In this document: positions 1-9,768 of the stretch, piece by piece | Layout of the letters: every line of letters starts with the position of its first letter | Position numbering within the stretch: the stretch's first letter is position 1 | From: Fonsecaea monophora | Lineage: Eukaryota; Ascomycota; Eurotiomycetes; Chaetothyriales; Herpotrichiellaceae | Reading direction: 5' to 3' | NCBI RefSeq assembly: GCF_001642475.1 | Contig: NW_019174015.1 | Location: forward strand, 78,985-142,984 | Length of the DNA stretch: 64,000 bases | Translations under genes and position numbers: made by a program | The notes under the pieces: generated by a model | What the model was told of the DNA's origin: nothing | The model's database searches: none | What the model saw: the letters and a program-made list of their open reading frames with translations, nothing else

Positions 1-3000
1 AGATGATGTCGGGTGCCAAACCACCTAGGTGAGGGCGATCCACTGACCGTGACCTTCTGTGGCTCACATGTTTCTGCAAGGCTTCGAGCATCACCACTGC
101 AGTGACGGTGGCATTCCTCCATAACGGTGCTTGACTGTTCGTGGGGATCTTGGTGTATTTCGTGTTGATGATCGCGGAAAGCACTTGGCATGCTCTTTGC
201 ACGGCTAAATTGTCGATAAAATGCTCGTCCTCCGCGTACTCCAGAATCAAGTTCCGCAGGTTATCCAAACATGTAGAGGCAAATGCTATGAACGTTGGCT
301 TCTGCGCAGATTTCGAGATGGCTGACTTCTTATGTTGGGGACCAATCCTCCCATCCTGAATATTAAGGGCGAGACTTAGCATTCTGAGCATGAACTGGGA
401 AAACTCTGACACTTGGCCACGCAAGAGGGATTTCAGGATTGCCATGCACTGCAAGGCCTCCTTCTGTTCCGGTGCCAGAGCTTTTATGTCATTTGTGTAA
501 GGAGGATGCAGACACAGCAGAATTCCGCACTCGATGGCGTTCATTAGCATAGGTGTTTGGCCTTGCATATAATTCGAAACAGCGACGGGCCTGGTCTTGT
601 ACGCTTCGACCAGGACATTAGCATGCGAAGTGAACGCTTGTTGATTCGACGGTCCATCACCGGCCACATGGTGAGGTTCAGAGTCTTGTCCAATCTTTGC
701 AGGATGATAGTCTGTCCAAAGCTGCATTGGACGCACAATCAGATCTTCATCCACGTCTCCCAAGATCGACAGCGCGGAAAGAAGTTTTGACAAATTCGAA
801 AAGGCCAACGAAGACGCAACCAGCGAGCTCGTACTTAGGAGAGACTTCAAAACGTCCATAGTACGGAGCCATGTGTTGCTAAAGTCATTGTGGGTGGCGA
901 CCACTGTTAGATTCTGAGATATAATCTGAATAATACCCTCCGTCAGTTGAGCCGCGGAGTCCATCCAGTCGCTCTGATCGCTCTTGTCTGCTGCATACTG
1001 AGTGATGCAAAATCTAACAGTGTCGAGCAGACCACCTTCGAGCATGATTGCCCATGTATTTGGGCTTAGCGCCTCGCTCGAGGCATCAAGCATCTTTAGT
1101 AGGATTTTGATGGCTGCGTTTCGAACATCTGCACGCTCATCTTTGCACAATTCAATCAACTGCAGTAAAATGACACTCCAGATTAATCCAGAAGACTCGG
1201 AGTTTGCGGTGACTGATTCAATCCGGCTCTCCAGAGTTGGCATGGAAGAGAGATCGATCGTCTCGATCCTTGACAAAGCTTGAGAGGCGAGACTCCACAG
1301 GACAGTCGTGCTTGTTAACGCCACGTTCAAGTCATAATACTGAGAGCCAAATTGACGCAGAAGTTGAGCCAGTTTTGCGAGCGAAGCAGTATCCAGAACA
1401 CCGAGAAAGTCCGAGGCAATCAGCTGTATAGATCTGAATGCGACTCTTAATATCTGAGCCGTCTGCGCATGATTTTCGGCCTGTTCCGTGGATGCATCGA
1501 TAGGCGGCGGTCGTGCCTGTCCCCTCTTCGCGAACGATATTGACAGTATCTCGAGGGCGATAGGCCAGCAGTTGTTCAGAGATTCTCCGCTATGGCTAAG
1601 CATACTTTCAAGAGAATCTAGAAGTCTCTTGTGGATTTCCAGCTCGACACCATCATACCTTCGACTGGGGGTCTCATCAAAGAAATCTAACTGTTGTAAG
1701 AGGGATCGCAAGCAGCGGGATCTAATGGTATCGGCCTCGCTGGCTTCGAAACGTGGGTCATCCAACAACTTGACTGTCTCCATCGAGATCAAGTCCAATA
1801 TGCTCGCAGATTGTATGCGATGATTGTCAGCAACACTGGTGTCATGAGAGAGGCGCAGCAAACGACTTGCAATTAGATCCCAGGAACAGGCTTGCTCTGC
1901 AGAAGATGCGAAGCGGTATATGTTGATGCGCGACAAATCGCTGAGCTTGTTAAGCACGAACCCGATCTCCAGATCAAGCGTTTTTGACTTTGTCCACAGA
2001 CCAGATACACTTCGAGAGACATGATGTGCAGGTCTTGGAGCCCCTAGACGAGTTGGTGAGATAGGAGAACCAAGGCTTTGCTCCGCGGGTTGCGAATCAC
2101 CTTCCGCATCACTTTGTCCAAGCAGGCGGAATAAGGCATGCACAATAACCGCAAACGCCTCGGCGCTAAAACTTCGTGTGCTGTCGAGCATTCGCTTTGT
2201 TGCCGCCTGGACGGCGGCTATCTCTGTCGAGAGAGTTGTCTGACCGTCGTGACCCATCCTCGGACTTTCTGATTGCGAGGTTGCCGCAACCGTGTTTGGC
2301 ATTGCAATCAAAGCTTCAACCGTCTGCATGGTTTCAATGAGGATGAACCAAGCATCCTCTTCTAGCGTCGGCCCGAGAGCAATACCAAGGTTTAGCAACG
2401 CCCGAAGACAAAGCAGGTGCCTGACGTTGAGCGGTGAACTGCTGACCTGGAAAGTGGGTGTCGGCGGTGGCTCAGCTGGAGATTTAAGCACATCGTTGAA
2501 AAACCCATGTTCAGCATTTGTGGCTCGAGGGGATTTGAGACTTTGAGAGGCTGCTATGAAGCTACTCGCATTGGAAGGTATGGATGCTTTTGCCAAAGTT
2601 GTGAGCAAGGCATCTCTGGGTGTGGAGAGCTCGAGCACACCCGAAACCTGGGCCAATTTTTGAACTGATCGGATCAACATATGGTAAAACTCAGAGTCCA
2701 GTGCGGCATTGAGGAACGTTGAGCAAGTCGCAAGCGCGGCGGGCCAGCAGGACTCGATGAGATCTGCAGATGTCCGGATCTGCGCGTATAATCGATGGTT
2801 TGTCAAGGTCAGAGGATTGATGAGCCGCTGATATTTCTGAGAGGCAGAAGTTGGACGAATGGGTCTCCGTGCGGCATCGTCGTCTGTCCGGTCTGTGGCA
2901 GAACTATCTCTGCGGCCCAGTTCCGATGAGTCTCGTTGAGCGACTCGGCTCGGAACACTCAGTGGCATAATGAACTTTGACAGGCCATCACATAGATGTG

Positions 3001-4360
3001 AGATGCAACCCAGCACCAGAGTGTAGATATAAGTGCTTGGGATTGCAGGGGGAGTGTTCTTCTCGGGTTGATCCATCAGACGAACAGCCACGACACTCCA
3101 ATCGACGCTGATACCAGTAGTATTTGCGTCATTCGAGGTCACAGAGGTGATGGCACCACCCAAGCCTTGCGCCTCAATGGATGCAGCCTCTTCGCTCTTT
3201 GGGTCGGTTACACGCTGAACAGGAACAGTAGATTGGCGCCCAAGCCCGATCAACGATGGATCCTCCGCTGCGATACGGACTAATGCAGACATCAACTGGC
3301 CTATCAGTTTGACGGGGTCGTCTCCCTTGTCGAACAGACGAAAGGCTTCTCGGAACACGCTGAAGTCAGAGCAAAGAGTACGAAAGAACTCGAGGAAAAG
3401 AGCTCGTTTCCATGGTGGGTTGCCGTCCTTCTCCAGGGCAGCCATAAGTAGAGGTGTCATCTCTGCCAGTTGATCTCGGAGGTCTGCAGCCCGAGATTGA
3501 AACATTAGGAGCAAGATAGACAGAGCGCGCGCCGTCATACCGAATGCATCCTTTCTCGCCAAGACACGCGACAGACCGTGCGCAAGGTTTTCCGGCCATG
3601 TCTGATCGCGGAGTCGGTCGGCTGTAAGGAGCGAATCGTAACTTGACAGAATGGTCTGCAGAGTTTCGAGCAAGAAGCCGATGGGTAGACTTTCCACTTT
3701 TAGATATTGCGGTTTTTGGTGGTCAAGCAGCAGACAAAAGTCATCGAAGAGCCGAACTGCATCGTCCAGAGAGGCACCTCTTGAATCTGCAGCTGAGAAG
3801 TCCTCTCCATCGTCCCCACCTGACGGCCTAAGACTTTCTCCCTGCACAGCCTTTTCAAACACCGCCGAGACTAACTGTTGGAAAGTCGCTGCAGCTGTGT
3901 TGCTCACAGCGGCCGTCCGGCTGGATTGGAGAGACGCACATAGCTCTAGAATTGTCGCAAGGAGGTCTCCATGTATGTCATCGGCATAGAGCTGGAGCAG
4001 AGAAGGCAGAGTCTGGAGGATTTTGAGTTGAGGCTCATAGCCTGCAGCAGCCCCATCACGGAAAGCGGCTAGGAGATCAGGTAGCCTCGTCCGAGCAAGG
4101 GCATTGCTTGCAGTCAGCCTCTGGATGCAGGCAGTTCCGGTGGTTGCTAGCTTGGTATTTTTGGTCCTGCAAGCGAGAAGAAAGGGTTCAATGAACAGAG
4201 GCCGCCGGCACAGGTCACCGGCCAGTTGAGATTCGGATGTCACCGAGATTGTTTTGAGGTCAGCAAGCGACTGCTCGGCGGCGACGCGCACGTCATTGTT
4301 TCGTCGCTTCGAGTCTGATATGAGGCTCGCCAACTCGGACTGGAGAAATGCATGTGTCAT
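1..4360 (-). CDS. MON2: Mon2 (Sec7/BIG-like Golgi-endosome trafficking scaffold), C-terminus off window
   Basis: Mon2 is a large HEAT-repeat peripheral membrane protein of the late Golgi and endosomes, related to Sec7/BIG Arf-GEFs but lacking the catalytic Sec7 domain; it works with Dop1 and the flippase Neo1 in retrograde sorting. The frame starts at the ATG at 4360 and stays open to base 1, about 1,453 codons with no intron needed. The N-terminus (MTHAFLQSELASLISDSKRR, then a segment around ADLKTIS and RRPLFIEPFLLACRTK) matches the dimerisation/cyclophilin-binding (DCB) domain that opens fungal Mon2 proteins. Further in, ALDSEFYHMLIRSVQKLAQV, LDLEIGFVLNKLSDLSRINI and IWSVILLQLIELCKDERADV are typical family blocks. 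The family is about 1,600-1,700 residues, so roughly the last 150-250 residues lie outside the window. A short upstream ORF overlaps the start codon (separate entry). Confidence 0.93.
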   Translation of the reverse strand, partial: MTHAFLQSELASLISDSKRRNNDVRVAAEQSLADLKTISVTSESQLAGDLCRRPLFIEPFLLACRTKNTKLATTGTACIQRLTASNALARTRLPDLLAAFRDGAAAGYEPQLKILQTLPSLLQLYADDIHGDLLATILELCASLQSSRTAAVSNTAAATFQQLVSAVFEKAVQGESLRPSGGDDGEDFSAADSRGASLDDAVRLFDDFCLLLDHQKPQYLKVESLPIGFLLETLQTILSSYDSLLTADRLRDQTWPENLAHGLSRVLARKDAFGMTARALSILLLMFQSRAADLRDQLAEMTPLLMAALEKDGNPPWKRALFLEFFRTLCSDFSVFREAFRLFDKGDDPVKLIGQLMSALVRIAAEDPSLIGLGRQSTVPVQRVTDPKSEEAASIEAQGLGGAITSVTSNDANTTGISVDWSVVAVRLMDQPEKNTPPAIPSTYIYTLVLGCISHLCDGLSKFIMPLSVPSRVAQRDSSELGRRDSSATDRTDDDAARRPIRPTSASQKYQRLINPLTLTNHRLYAQIRTSADLIESCWPAALATCSTFLNAALDSEFYHMLIRSVQKLAQVSGVLELSTPRDALLTTLAKASIPSNASSFIAASQSLKSPRATNAEHGFFNDVLKSPAEPPPTPTFQVSSSPLNVRHLLCLRALLNLGIALGPTLEEDAWFILIETMQTVEALIAMPNTVAATSQSESPRMGHDGQTTLSTEIAAVQAATKRMLDSTRSFSAEAFAVIVHALFRLLGQSDAEGDSQPAEQSLGSPISPTRLGAPRPAHHVSRSVSGLWTKSKTLDLEIGFVLNKLSDLSRINIYRFASSAEQACSWDLIASRLLRLSHDTSVADNHRIQSASILDLISMETVKLLDDPRFEASEADTIRSRCLRSLLQQLDFFDETPSRRYDGVELEIHKRLLDSLESMLSHSGESLNNCWPIALEILSISFAKRGQARPPPIDASTEQAENHAQTAQILRVAFRSIQLIASDFLGVLDTASLAKLAQLLRQFGSQYYDLNVALTSTTVLWSLASQALSRIETIDLSSMPTLESRIESVTANSESSGLIWSVILLQLIELCKDERADVRNAAIKILLKMLDASSEALSPNTWAIMLEGGLLDTVRFCITQYAADKSDQSDWMDSAAQLTEGIIQIISQNLTVVATHNDFSNTWLRTMDVLKSLLSTSSLVASSLAFSNLSKLLSALSILGDVDEDLIVRPMQLWTDYHPAKIGQDSEPHHVAGDGPSNQQAFTSHANVLVEAYKTRPVAVSNYMQGQTPMLMNAIECGILLCLHPPYTNDIKALAPEQKEALQCMAILKSLLRGQVSEFSQFMLRMLSLALNIQDGRIGPQHKKSAISKSAQKPTFIAFASTCLDNLRNLILEYAEDEHFIDNLAVQRACQVLSAIINTKYTKIPTNSQAPLWRNATVTAVVMLEALQKHVSHRRSRSVDRPHLGGLAPDII

Positions 4361-4497
4361 CCCTGCTTCGCCTCATCATGGGCAGAGAGAAGGGAGCGTC
4401 GTACTGCTTGGTGTTGGTGGTACAAGAGAAGCAGCGCAATGTGGCTCAAGGTGGCCTTTCCAAGGCGGCCAATCAGATGCCGCCAAGGCTCGGCCAT
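4357..4497 (-). promoter_or_regulatory. Upstream ORF overlapping the MON2 start codon (ATGA)
   Basis: A 46-codon ORF starts at the ATG at 4497 (MAEPWRHLIGRLGKAT...) and ends in TGA at 4359-4357. The stop shares bases with the MON2 ATG at 4360-4358, giving an ATGA overlap. If the transcript begins upstream of 4497, ribosomes would meet this start first and MON2 would depend on leaky scanning or reinitiation. The peptide resembles no family I know. It could instead lie upstream of the transcription start, so function is an inference. Confidence 0.4.
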
Positions 4498-4790
4498 CTC
4501 TTTTAAGGACAAATGTAATGCTGCTTTATCGATCCGACCACCCCCTGACAGCCTTGTCCCATCGAGGTCTCGTCTATGGCGAGGGACCAGAGAACAGTCT
4601 CGAGGAGGAGATACAACATGATTTAGTCAATTAGCTGGTTGAGGAGTGTCTCTCCTAGAATAAAATGCCAACCACACTGCAAATGTGAAGGGACATCGAG
4701 AGCATTACAGGTCAGAACAAGAGTATACAAAACATCAAGGGGTAGAACCCGGCCCGTGAGAAGACCACGGAAGGGACAAAGACCCTGAAC
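4361..4790. other. Intergenic, MON2 leader and 3' flank of the next gene
   Basis: Holds the MON2 5' region including the overlapping upstream ORF, then the 3' flank of the membrane-protein gene that ends at 4791. I see no other gene or repeat. Confidence 0.6.
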
Positions 4791-6634
4791 TCAGTCATAC
4801 GCATCAATGTGGTCTAGGCGGACCGAGATATGCGCCCTAGCTGCCGTTACAAGCCCACAAACCACCCAAACAAATCCAAACGCCACATATCCTACCGGAA
4901 GCCAGTAAGCCTTTGCATTGTCAACCGCCAGATGAGTATTGCGGTTCACTTCGATGATGTCGTTATCCGAGGCGAACAGGAGTTGACACCGGCAGCTCCG
5001 ATAGACACCAGCCAGCTGCAACATGGTGCCAATGGTTAGTACAGCTGCATTGGCACAGACAAAAAACCAGTAAAACATCTTCAGTCCTTCTGTCGCGTAT
5101 TTGTTTCCCTTGTTGCGAAGCATCCACTGATATGCGATGTGCAGGGCCGGAGCGACCAATGCAAGGATTCCATAGACGAGGAAGTTGAATGATCGGCAGT
5201 CAAAGCCAACAGTTGGCGTGTTCTGTCGGCCATCAAGAGTCAGCATTAACGCACCCAGTGCTGACCACGCTCCCGTCTGGAACAATACTGGTCTTGCAGA
5301 TCAATCAGACTTACGTATGAGACAATAATGGCGCCCACCGACGGAATGGCCACGCAGAGCCAAGCAATCACATGGCCCACCAGCAGCTGGAAACTCTTCG
5401 CCAATGTGAGGGATGGGTATTTGACCAAATGCCGTCCTTCTGAGTTGTCGATTCTGTCCGCCATTAGGTTGAGTGACAAGGGTTCATTATCGTTTAAGTC
5501 GGATAACGTCTTCTCTGGATTGCTCTGAACACGAGTCAACCATTCATGCCACAGCAGTCCGTTGAAATAGCGCTCGCGCAGTGGAACACTTCGGTCGGAG
5601 AGCTGAAAATATCGGCCAAGCGTAGTCTTGGTCAAACCCGCATTTACGCTGCTGGCAAAGCAATTTGCAGCCACAGAGAGAATCACCAGCCACGAGTACC
5701 AGATCCCAAAAGCGAGGCCATTCGCAGTATCATTGTCGCCAAGTTTTGTGTAAGCGTCATAGAAGACCGATGCCGTCACCGCAAGGAAGAGGACCGTTGG
5801 CAAGAAGACGGCCTTGAAGAAGTCGGTACGAGCCTCGACAAGAGTCTTGATCGCGATCTCCACCAACGCTCGAACTTTAGGAGTATTATCCACTCCTTTG
5901 TCTGATTCTGGCGAGAACAACGTGTCAAGTTCGATGGTCTTCCTATTCGAGTCTTGACCCGAATCTCTTTCAGCTGTTTGTTCATCGTATTCATAGGGGC
6001 ATTCGGTGTCGCCGACCAGGACGACCACCCATTTCAAGAGATCAATCGAAGAAAGTTCGCCCCAATTCGGCCTTCCCGCATCCAGACGCGAGTTGATATC
6101 GCGCAGCATCGTTGCATCAGACCAAATCTCTGAGAACGCACCAAAAATAGCACTTGCTGGATCGCCGAGCAGATTAATCCATTCCTGAGTATATCTTCGA
6201 ACGAATCGCCAGAACCACCTCCAGACATCTCCGAACTTCATCGAGGTTAGCCTTGCTTGCGACCCTGAAACTGAATCTTTAATGTCGCCGAAGGGACACA
6301 GCAAGAGAAGACCGATGTAAGGCACAACCCAGCTAGTCAGGGGCTGCAGCCATTGTGACAGGTCGCTTGGCTGATTGCCAGGACAGTGTGCTTTGCACCA
6401 TCCCATCGTGATATTGATCGAAGGGAACGTGGTCCCTGGACGGTAAGTTTCGGTGTCGTTCAGGCTGCAAACATCCCAAGGGTCCTCCTGCAAAAGGATC
6501 CGGAGCTCATGCGAACGGGCGGCCTTCATGCAACAGATGTTGCTGTCGTAAGCAGAGGTCGAAGTAATGATGAGGCTTAAGGAGAGCAGTATCGCAAGCC
6601 TGGTGGCTGTAGTCACTTCTGTTGGGGATGTCAT
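4791..6634 (-). CDS. Predicted secreted-signal, seven-helix membrane protein of unknown function
   Basis: Two exons: 6634-5315 and 5222-4791. The 92-nt intron has a GTAAGT donor, a GCTGAC branch site and a CAG acceptor; the join is phase 0 and gives 583 residues. Residues 1-28 look like a signal peptide (LAILLSLSLIITSTSA). An ectodomain of about 70 residues follows, with cysteines in the pattern CC, C, WC-x2-HC, and a few N-x-S/T sites. Hydrophobic segments lie near 99-117, 271-295, 305-330, 413-440, 453-476, 489-513 and 546-570. A loop of about 155 residues separates the first two. The predicted topology is N-out with seven helices. I do not recognise a named family, although the WC...CPG ectodomain recurs in fungal hypothetical proteins. 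It is divergent from the CFEM-like gene at 7313. Confidence 0.8.
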
Positions 6635-7312
6635 GCTGGGCGCTGAATTGCAAAGTTAGACATCGACGGTGTTCTTCAGCAGCATCTGTCCGGCCAACGT
6701 GCTGAGGTTGGCGATAGTGCAGACACTCCTTATACTCGTAGACCCAGAGTTTTGCTCACAATAAGGCTGAATCGGGCTCCTCGGAACACCACGAACAGAA
6801 TGGCTCGCCAGTTCTCATCGGGAGCAAGACGCAGAGCCATCTCGTGTTGGTGTGGTATGGTTGCTGTGGCCCCAGATTGGACGGGCAGAAACGGCTGGTC
6901 TCGCGTAAATGTGCTGGAAGCGACCACTAGGACCGGAGCGATGCAGCGCCCATGCTCCTTTGGGTGCGAGCTTCATCTGCAAGGACACAAATCCGGCACC
7001 TTGCATTGTACTTGAAGGGCATCTTTTCTCTGGTGCGTTGCTGGCAGCATCTTATTTGCTCGACCGTTTACAAGACCTTCGGACTTCCAGCTTGAAGTCT
7101 GTCCAGTCACTTCTCGCAGACTGGAGCATGCCCGTGGTCGAGGCGATGTATCTGTGGTCCGTGCATTCTCAGCCTCATTGTCCCAAAGTCCCCACGCTGC
7201 GGTTCTTTTGCTTGTCCGAATACAGAGAACAATATGTTCAGCTGCGGTAGATTCCCTCGAGCTTCTTCACGTCTTTGCTCTATTCCCACATTTCTGCACA
7301 ACGCTCAGCAGA
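6635..7312. promoter_or_regulatory. Divergent promoter region between two membrane-protein genes
   Basis: 678 nt shared upstream region of the seven-helix gene (left) and the CFEM-like gene (right). The frame of the right-hand gene stays open upstream to 7154, but without an ATG before 7313. I recognise no specific operator. Confidence 0.5.
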
Positions 7313-8179
7313 ATGGAAATAGGCTGGAGGATATACGCACTCTCCCTCGTTGTGCAGATCCTCTCACAGACCACACATGCTGGCGCAGAGTTGTCGCAGC
7401 GTCAGTCAACTAATACTACCCAGCAAATCGATGTCTCCAAACTGCCACCGTGTCTGCTATCCACTTGCAGCTCCAATCCTCTCGGAAGCGCACCGGAAGA
7501 CGCGTGCACGCCGATAAAACCGTCGACACTGTTATATGAGAAAAGTTGCTACTGCGCTCTCAAGGACCCGCTTTACTGCGCGTGGTCGTGCACTTGGTGG
7601 GAATGGATGGCCGTCGAGGACTGGTTCGTCCAGGAATGCGGTCCAGACTCTGATAACCTTTCGTACGATGGTCTGCCGGCCTGTGCGCAGAGTTGTCTAC
7701 ATCCAGCGCTTGTCTATTACGGCTGCGTCAGCGAGGGTCGCAACTGCTTCTGTCTTCATGGGAGCTTGTTCGATTGCCAGTCGAACTGTCACAAGGAGAG
7801 CGAGAGAACGGCCATCAAGAACTGGCTGGTAGAGCGCTGCGGTGTCAGTCCTGCACTGGGCCAGAAAGGGGCCGACACCGGTGTGTTCTATGGCTCCGCG
7901 GAGGACGACTCCGAGTCGAGACAGTCACCTGTCCTTTTCCGGCCCAAACGGAAGGAATTGAAGTGGTACGAGATCTTTGCGATTGTGCTGCTTTGCGCCT
8001 CCGTCCTGGTAGGAGTACTCGTCTGGATTGATCTCCGTGTCCGGGAAAGAAAAAGACGCAAGCCAGCACGAGCCCGAGGCCAGGGTGGGATAGCTCATGC
8101 TCTGAGTGAGAATCCCCTTGCCCTCAGGCTGCGGGGGATGGGAAGATGGAAAGCTCTTCCGGGAGATGCAGAGGGGTGA
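7313..8179 (+). CDS. Tandem CFEM-like cysteine-module, single-pass membrane protein
   Basis: The start at 7313 is the first ATG in frame and gives 288 residues. Residues 1-25 are a signal peptide (YALSLVVQILSQTTHA). Two eight-cysteine modules follow: Cys 47, 52, 65, 79, 81, 89, 93, 109 and Cys 124, 128, 138, 145, 147, 155, 159, 176. Each opens with LPxC and contains a C-x-C pair, the hallmark spacing of fungal CFEM domains, which bind haem or sit on cell-surface proteins. The modules resemble each other (both end W-[FL]-V-[QE]-x-C-G), which suggests an internal duplication. One transmembrane helix lies at about 217-240, followed by a basic cytosolic tail (RVRERKRRK). The classical CFEM aspartate between Cys 3 and Cys 4 is not obvious, so haem binding is uncertain. 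There is no GPI signal; the helix is internal. Confidence 0.8.
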   Translation: MEIGWRIYALSLVVQILSQTTHAGAELSQRQSTNTTQQIDVSKLPPCLLSTCSSNPLGSAPEDACTPIKPSTLLYEKSCYCALKDPLYCAWSCTWWEWMAVEDWFVQECGPDSDNLSYDGLPACAQSCLHPALVYYGCVSEGRNCFCLHGSLFDCQSNCHKESERTAIKNWLVERCGVSPALGQKGADTGVFYGSAEDDSESRQSPVLFRPKRKELKWYEIFAIVLLCASVLVGVLVWIDLRVRERKRRKPARARGQGGIAHALSENPLALRLRGMGRWKALPGDAEG

Positions 8180-8719
8180 TCAACGGCAATCTTGACCCAG
8201 TCGTGGTCTTGATTTTGACAACATCTGGCCGGAAGATCTGTCCGAGATATCCTTTGCCAGGCCAGAAAGCCGATGGATAATGAAATAGTAGTGGACGGAA
8301 GAGGGGAGTTGAGCCGCTTTAACCAAGCTAATCATTTTGCTAGAGCCAGCGATATGGTATCGATAATCCATCACCCTCAATCGTTTTTCTGGTTCATTGT
8401 ATATTTGACGGCCTGATATCTACGTAGACTACTAGGGATGGTTGTGATTGAGTCTGTTGTCTCTATTGTCCCCAACAATATCGCCAAGCGTGCCAAGCCA
8501 ACCACAGACGAGATCACGTGCGCGCGTCGTCCTATGCCAAGGCTGAATGACCCAAGCGACGAGGCTGTGGCGCGTGCCCGCCTTCTCAAGTTTCTCCCCA
8601 TTAAAGTCGCCCCTCCTAAGTTCTTGTATTCGTCTTTCCTTCCCACAAGTATTGATCCGCCGCAGAACGATTCACTTTGTGACAACACACGCTTTATCCA
8701 ACCCGATTGCCATCTCAAC
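8180..8719. promoter_or_regulatory. Upstream region of MMS2
   Basis: 540 nt. The MMS2 frame is open back to an ATG at 8438, but the extra sequence has no similarity to the ubiquitin-conjugating fold, so I treat it as leader/promoter. Nothing else seen. Confidence 0.5.
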
Positions 8720-9365
8720 ATGGGTGCCAAAGTGCCGCGAAATTTCCGGCTCCTGGAAGAGTTGGAGAAGGGCGAGAAAGGCCTCGGTGCAGGTCTGCGA
8801 CTACCTGTGAATGTTGCTTGGGGAATATTGTTTCTGACTCTCGTGCAGAGGCTTGCTCATATGGGTTGGCCGATAGTGATGACTTGATGATGACCAATTG
8901 GAACGGCACCATCCTTGGACCTCCTCACGTAAAGCGCCCATACCGCCGTTTCCACTGAGGGGCAAGATCGAGCTGACCCGTTTGCTATACAGAGCGTCCA
9001 CGAGAATCGCATCTACAGCGTCAACATCCATTGCGGCGAACAGTATCCTGACCTCCCACCTACCATCCAGTTCGTGTCGAGGGTGAATCTGCCATGTGTC
9101 GATCAAAAGACGGGGAAGGTGAGGATAAATACCATGAAAGGCACACCGTCAACTCTAACCCTTGCGGATAAGGTTGATCCATCGAAGCTGCCTTGCTTGG
9201 CGAATTGGAAACGAGACTACACCATGGAGACAATTTTGATCGAGCTTAGAAGGTACGTACGCTGGGCTATCCTGTCGTGCGCGAAAGGTTACTGATGTCC
9301 GCAGGTACATGGCTCTACCACAACACAAGAAACTTCCGCAACCCCAAGAAGGCACCACTTTCTAA
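8720..9365 (+). CDS. MMS2: Ubiquitin-conjugating enzyme variant Mms2 (UEV), five exons
   Basis: Exons 8720-8792, 8849-8928, 8993-9118, 9173-9252 and 9305-9365 encode 139 residues. Mms2 lacks the catalytic cysteine; with Ubc13 it forms the E2 that builds K63-linked ubiquitin chains on PCNA in error-free post-replication repair. The protein opens MGAKVPRNFRLLEELEKGEK and continues ACSYGLADSDDLMMTNWNGT, HENRIYSVNIHCGEQYPD, RVNLPCVDQKTGKV and LPCLANWKRDYTMETILIEL, near-identical to family blocks. It ends PQPQEGTTF, as in yeast. The third intron (9119-9172) uses an AAG acceptor, is 54 nt long and has no in-frame stop, so naive ORF calling would retain it. The other introns have CTGAC-type branch sites. 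Confidence 0.95.
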
Positions 9366-9768
9366 GATGTGCAATATGGGCATGGTATTATGGAGTTGGA
9401 CCTCTGAATGTATAGCGATGAATCACGAGTTCTTACGAAGGCATACTTGGCGTCGGGAATCGTTCATAGCACCATTCTAGCTGCAGGAATGAGATGATAG
9501 AAAGGTATGCACAGATAGCAGCTACCATTGGTCACTTGTATTTCCACTGTCTCCTTGGATGTCCGTAAGTACGGTGTTAGCAAGAGAATGTCGTCAGGCA
9601 TCATGATAGATTCCGGTCGACTTCAGCCTCGTCATCGGCAAACCTGCCTAGGCATCGCTGGCTGGCCGCTTGCGAGGCTGACCTGTATCTGTCTTCTCTG
9701 TACCGAGTACAATTTCTTTCACTTCCAAACTTCATGTACCCTTTATGAATCCCACCTGAGATGTGCGG
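9366..9768. other. Intergenic between MMS2 and the LYR-motif gene
   Basis: 403 nt of same-strand spacing with no gene or repeat that I can support. Confidence 0.5.

Noticed and set aside
141..4634. Many plus-strand ORFs across the left end
   Set aside because: They are antisense shadows of the continuous MON2 frame on the minus strand, which matches the family along its length.
5223..5314. A 38-nt version of the intron in the seven-helix gene (acceptor at 5277)
   Set aside because: Also in frame, but too short for a fungal intron; the 92-nt version has a proper branch site and acceptor.
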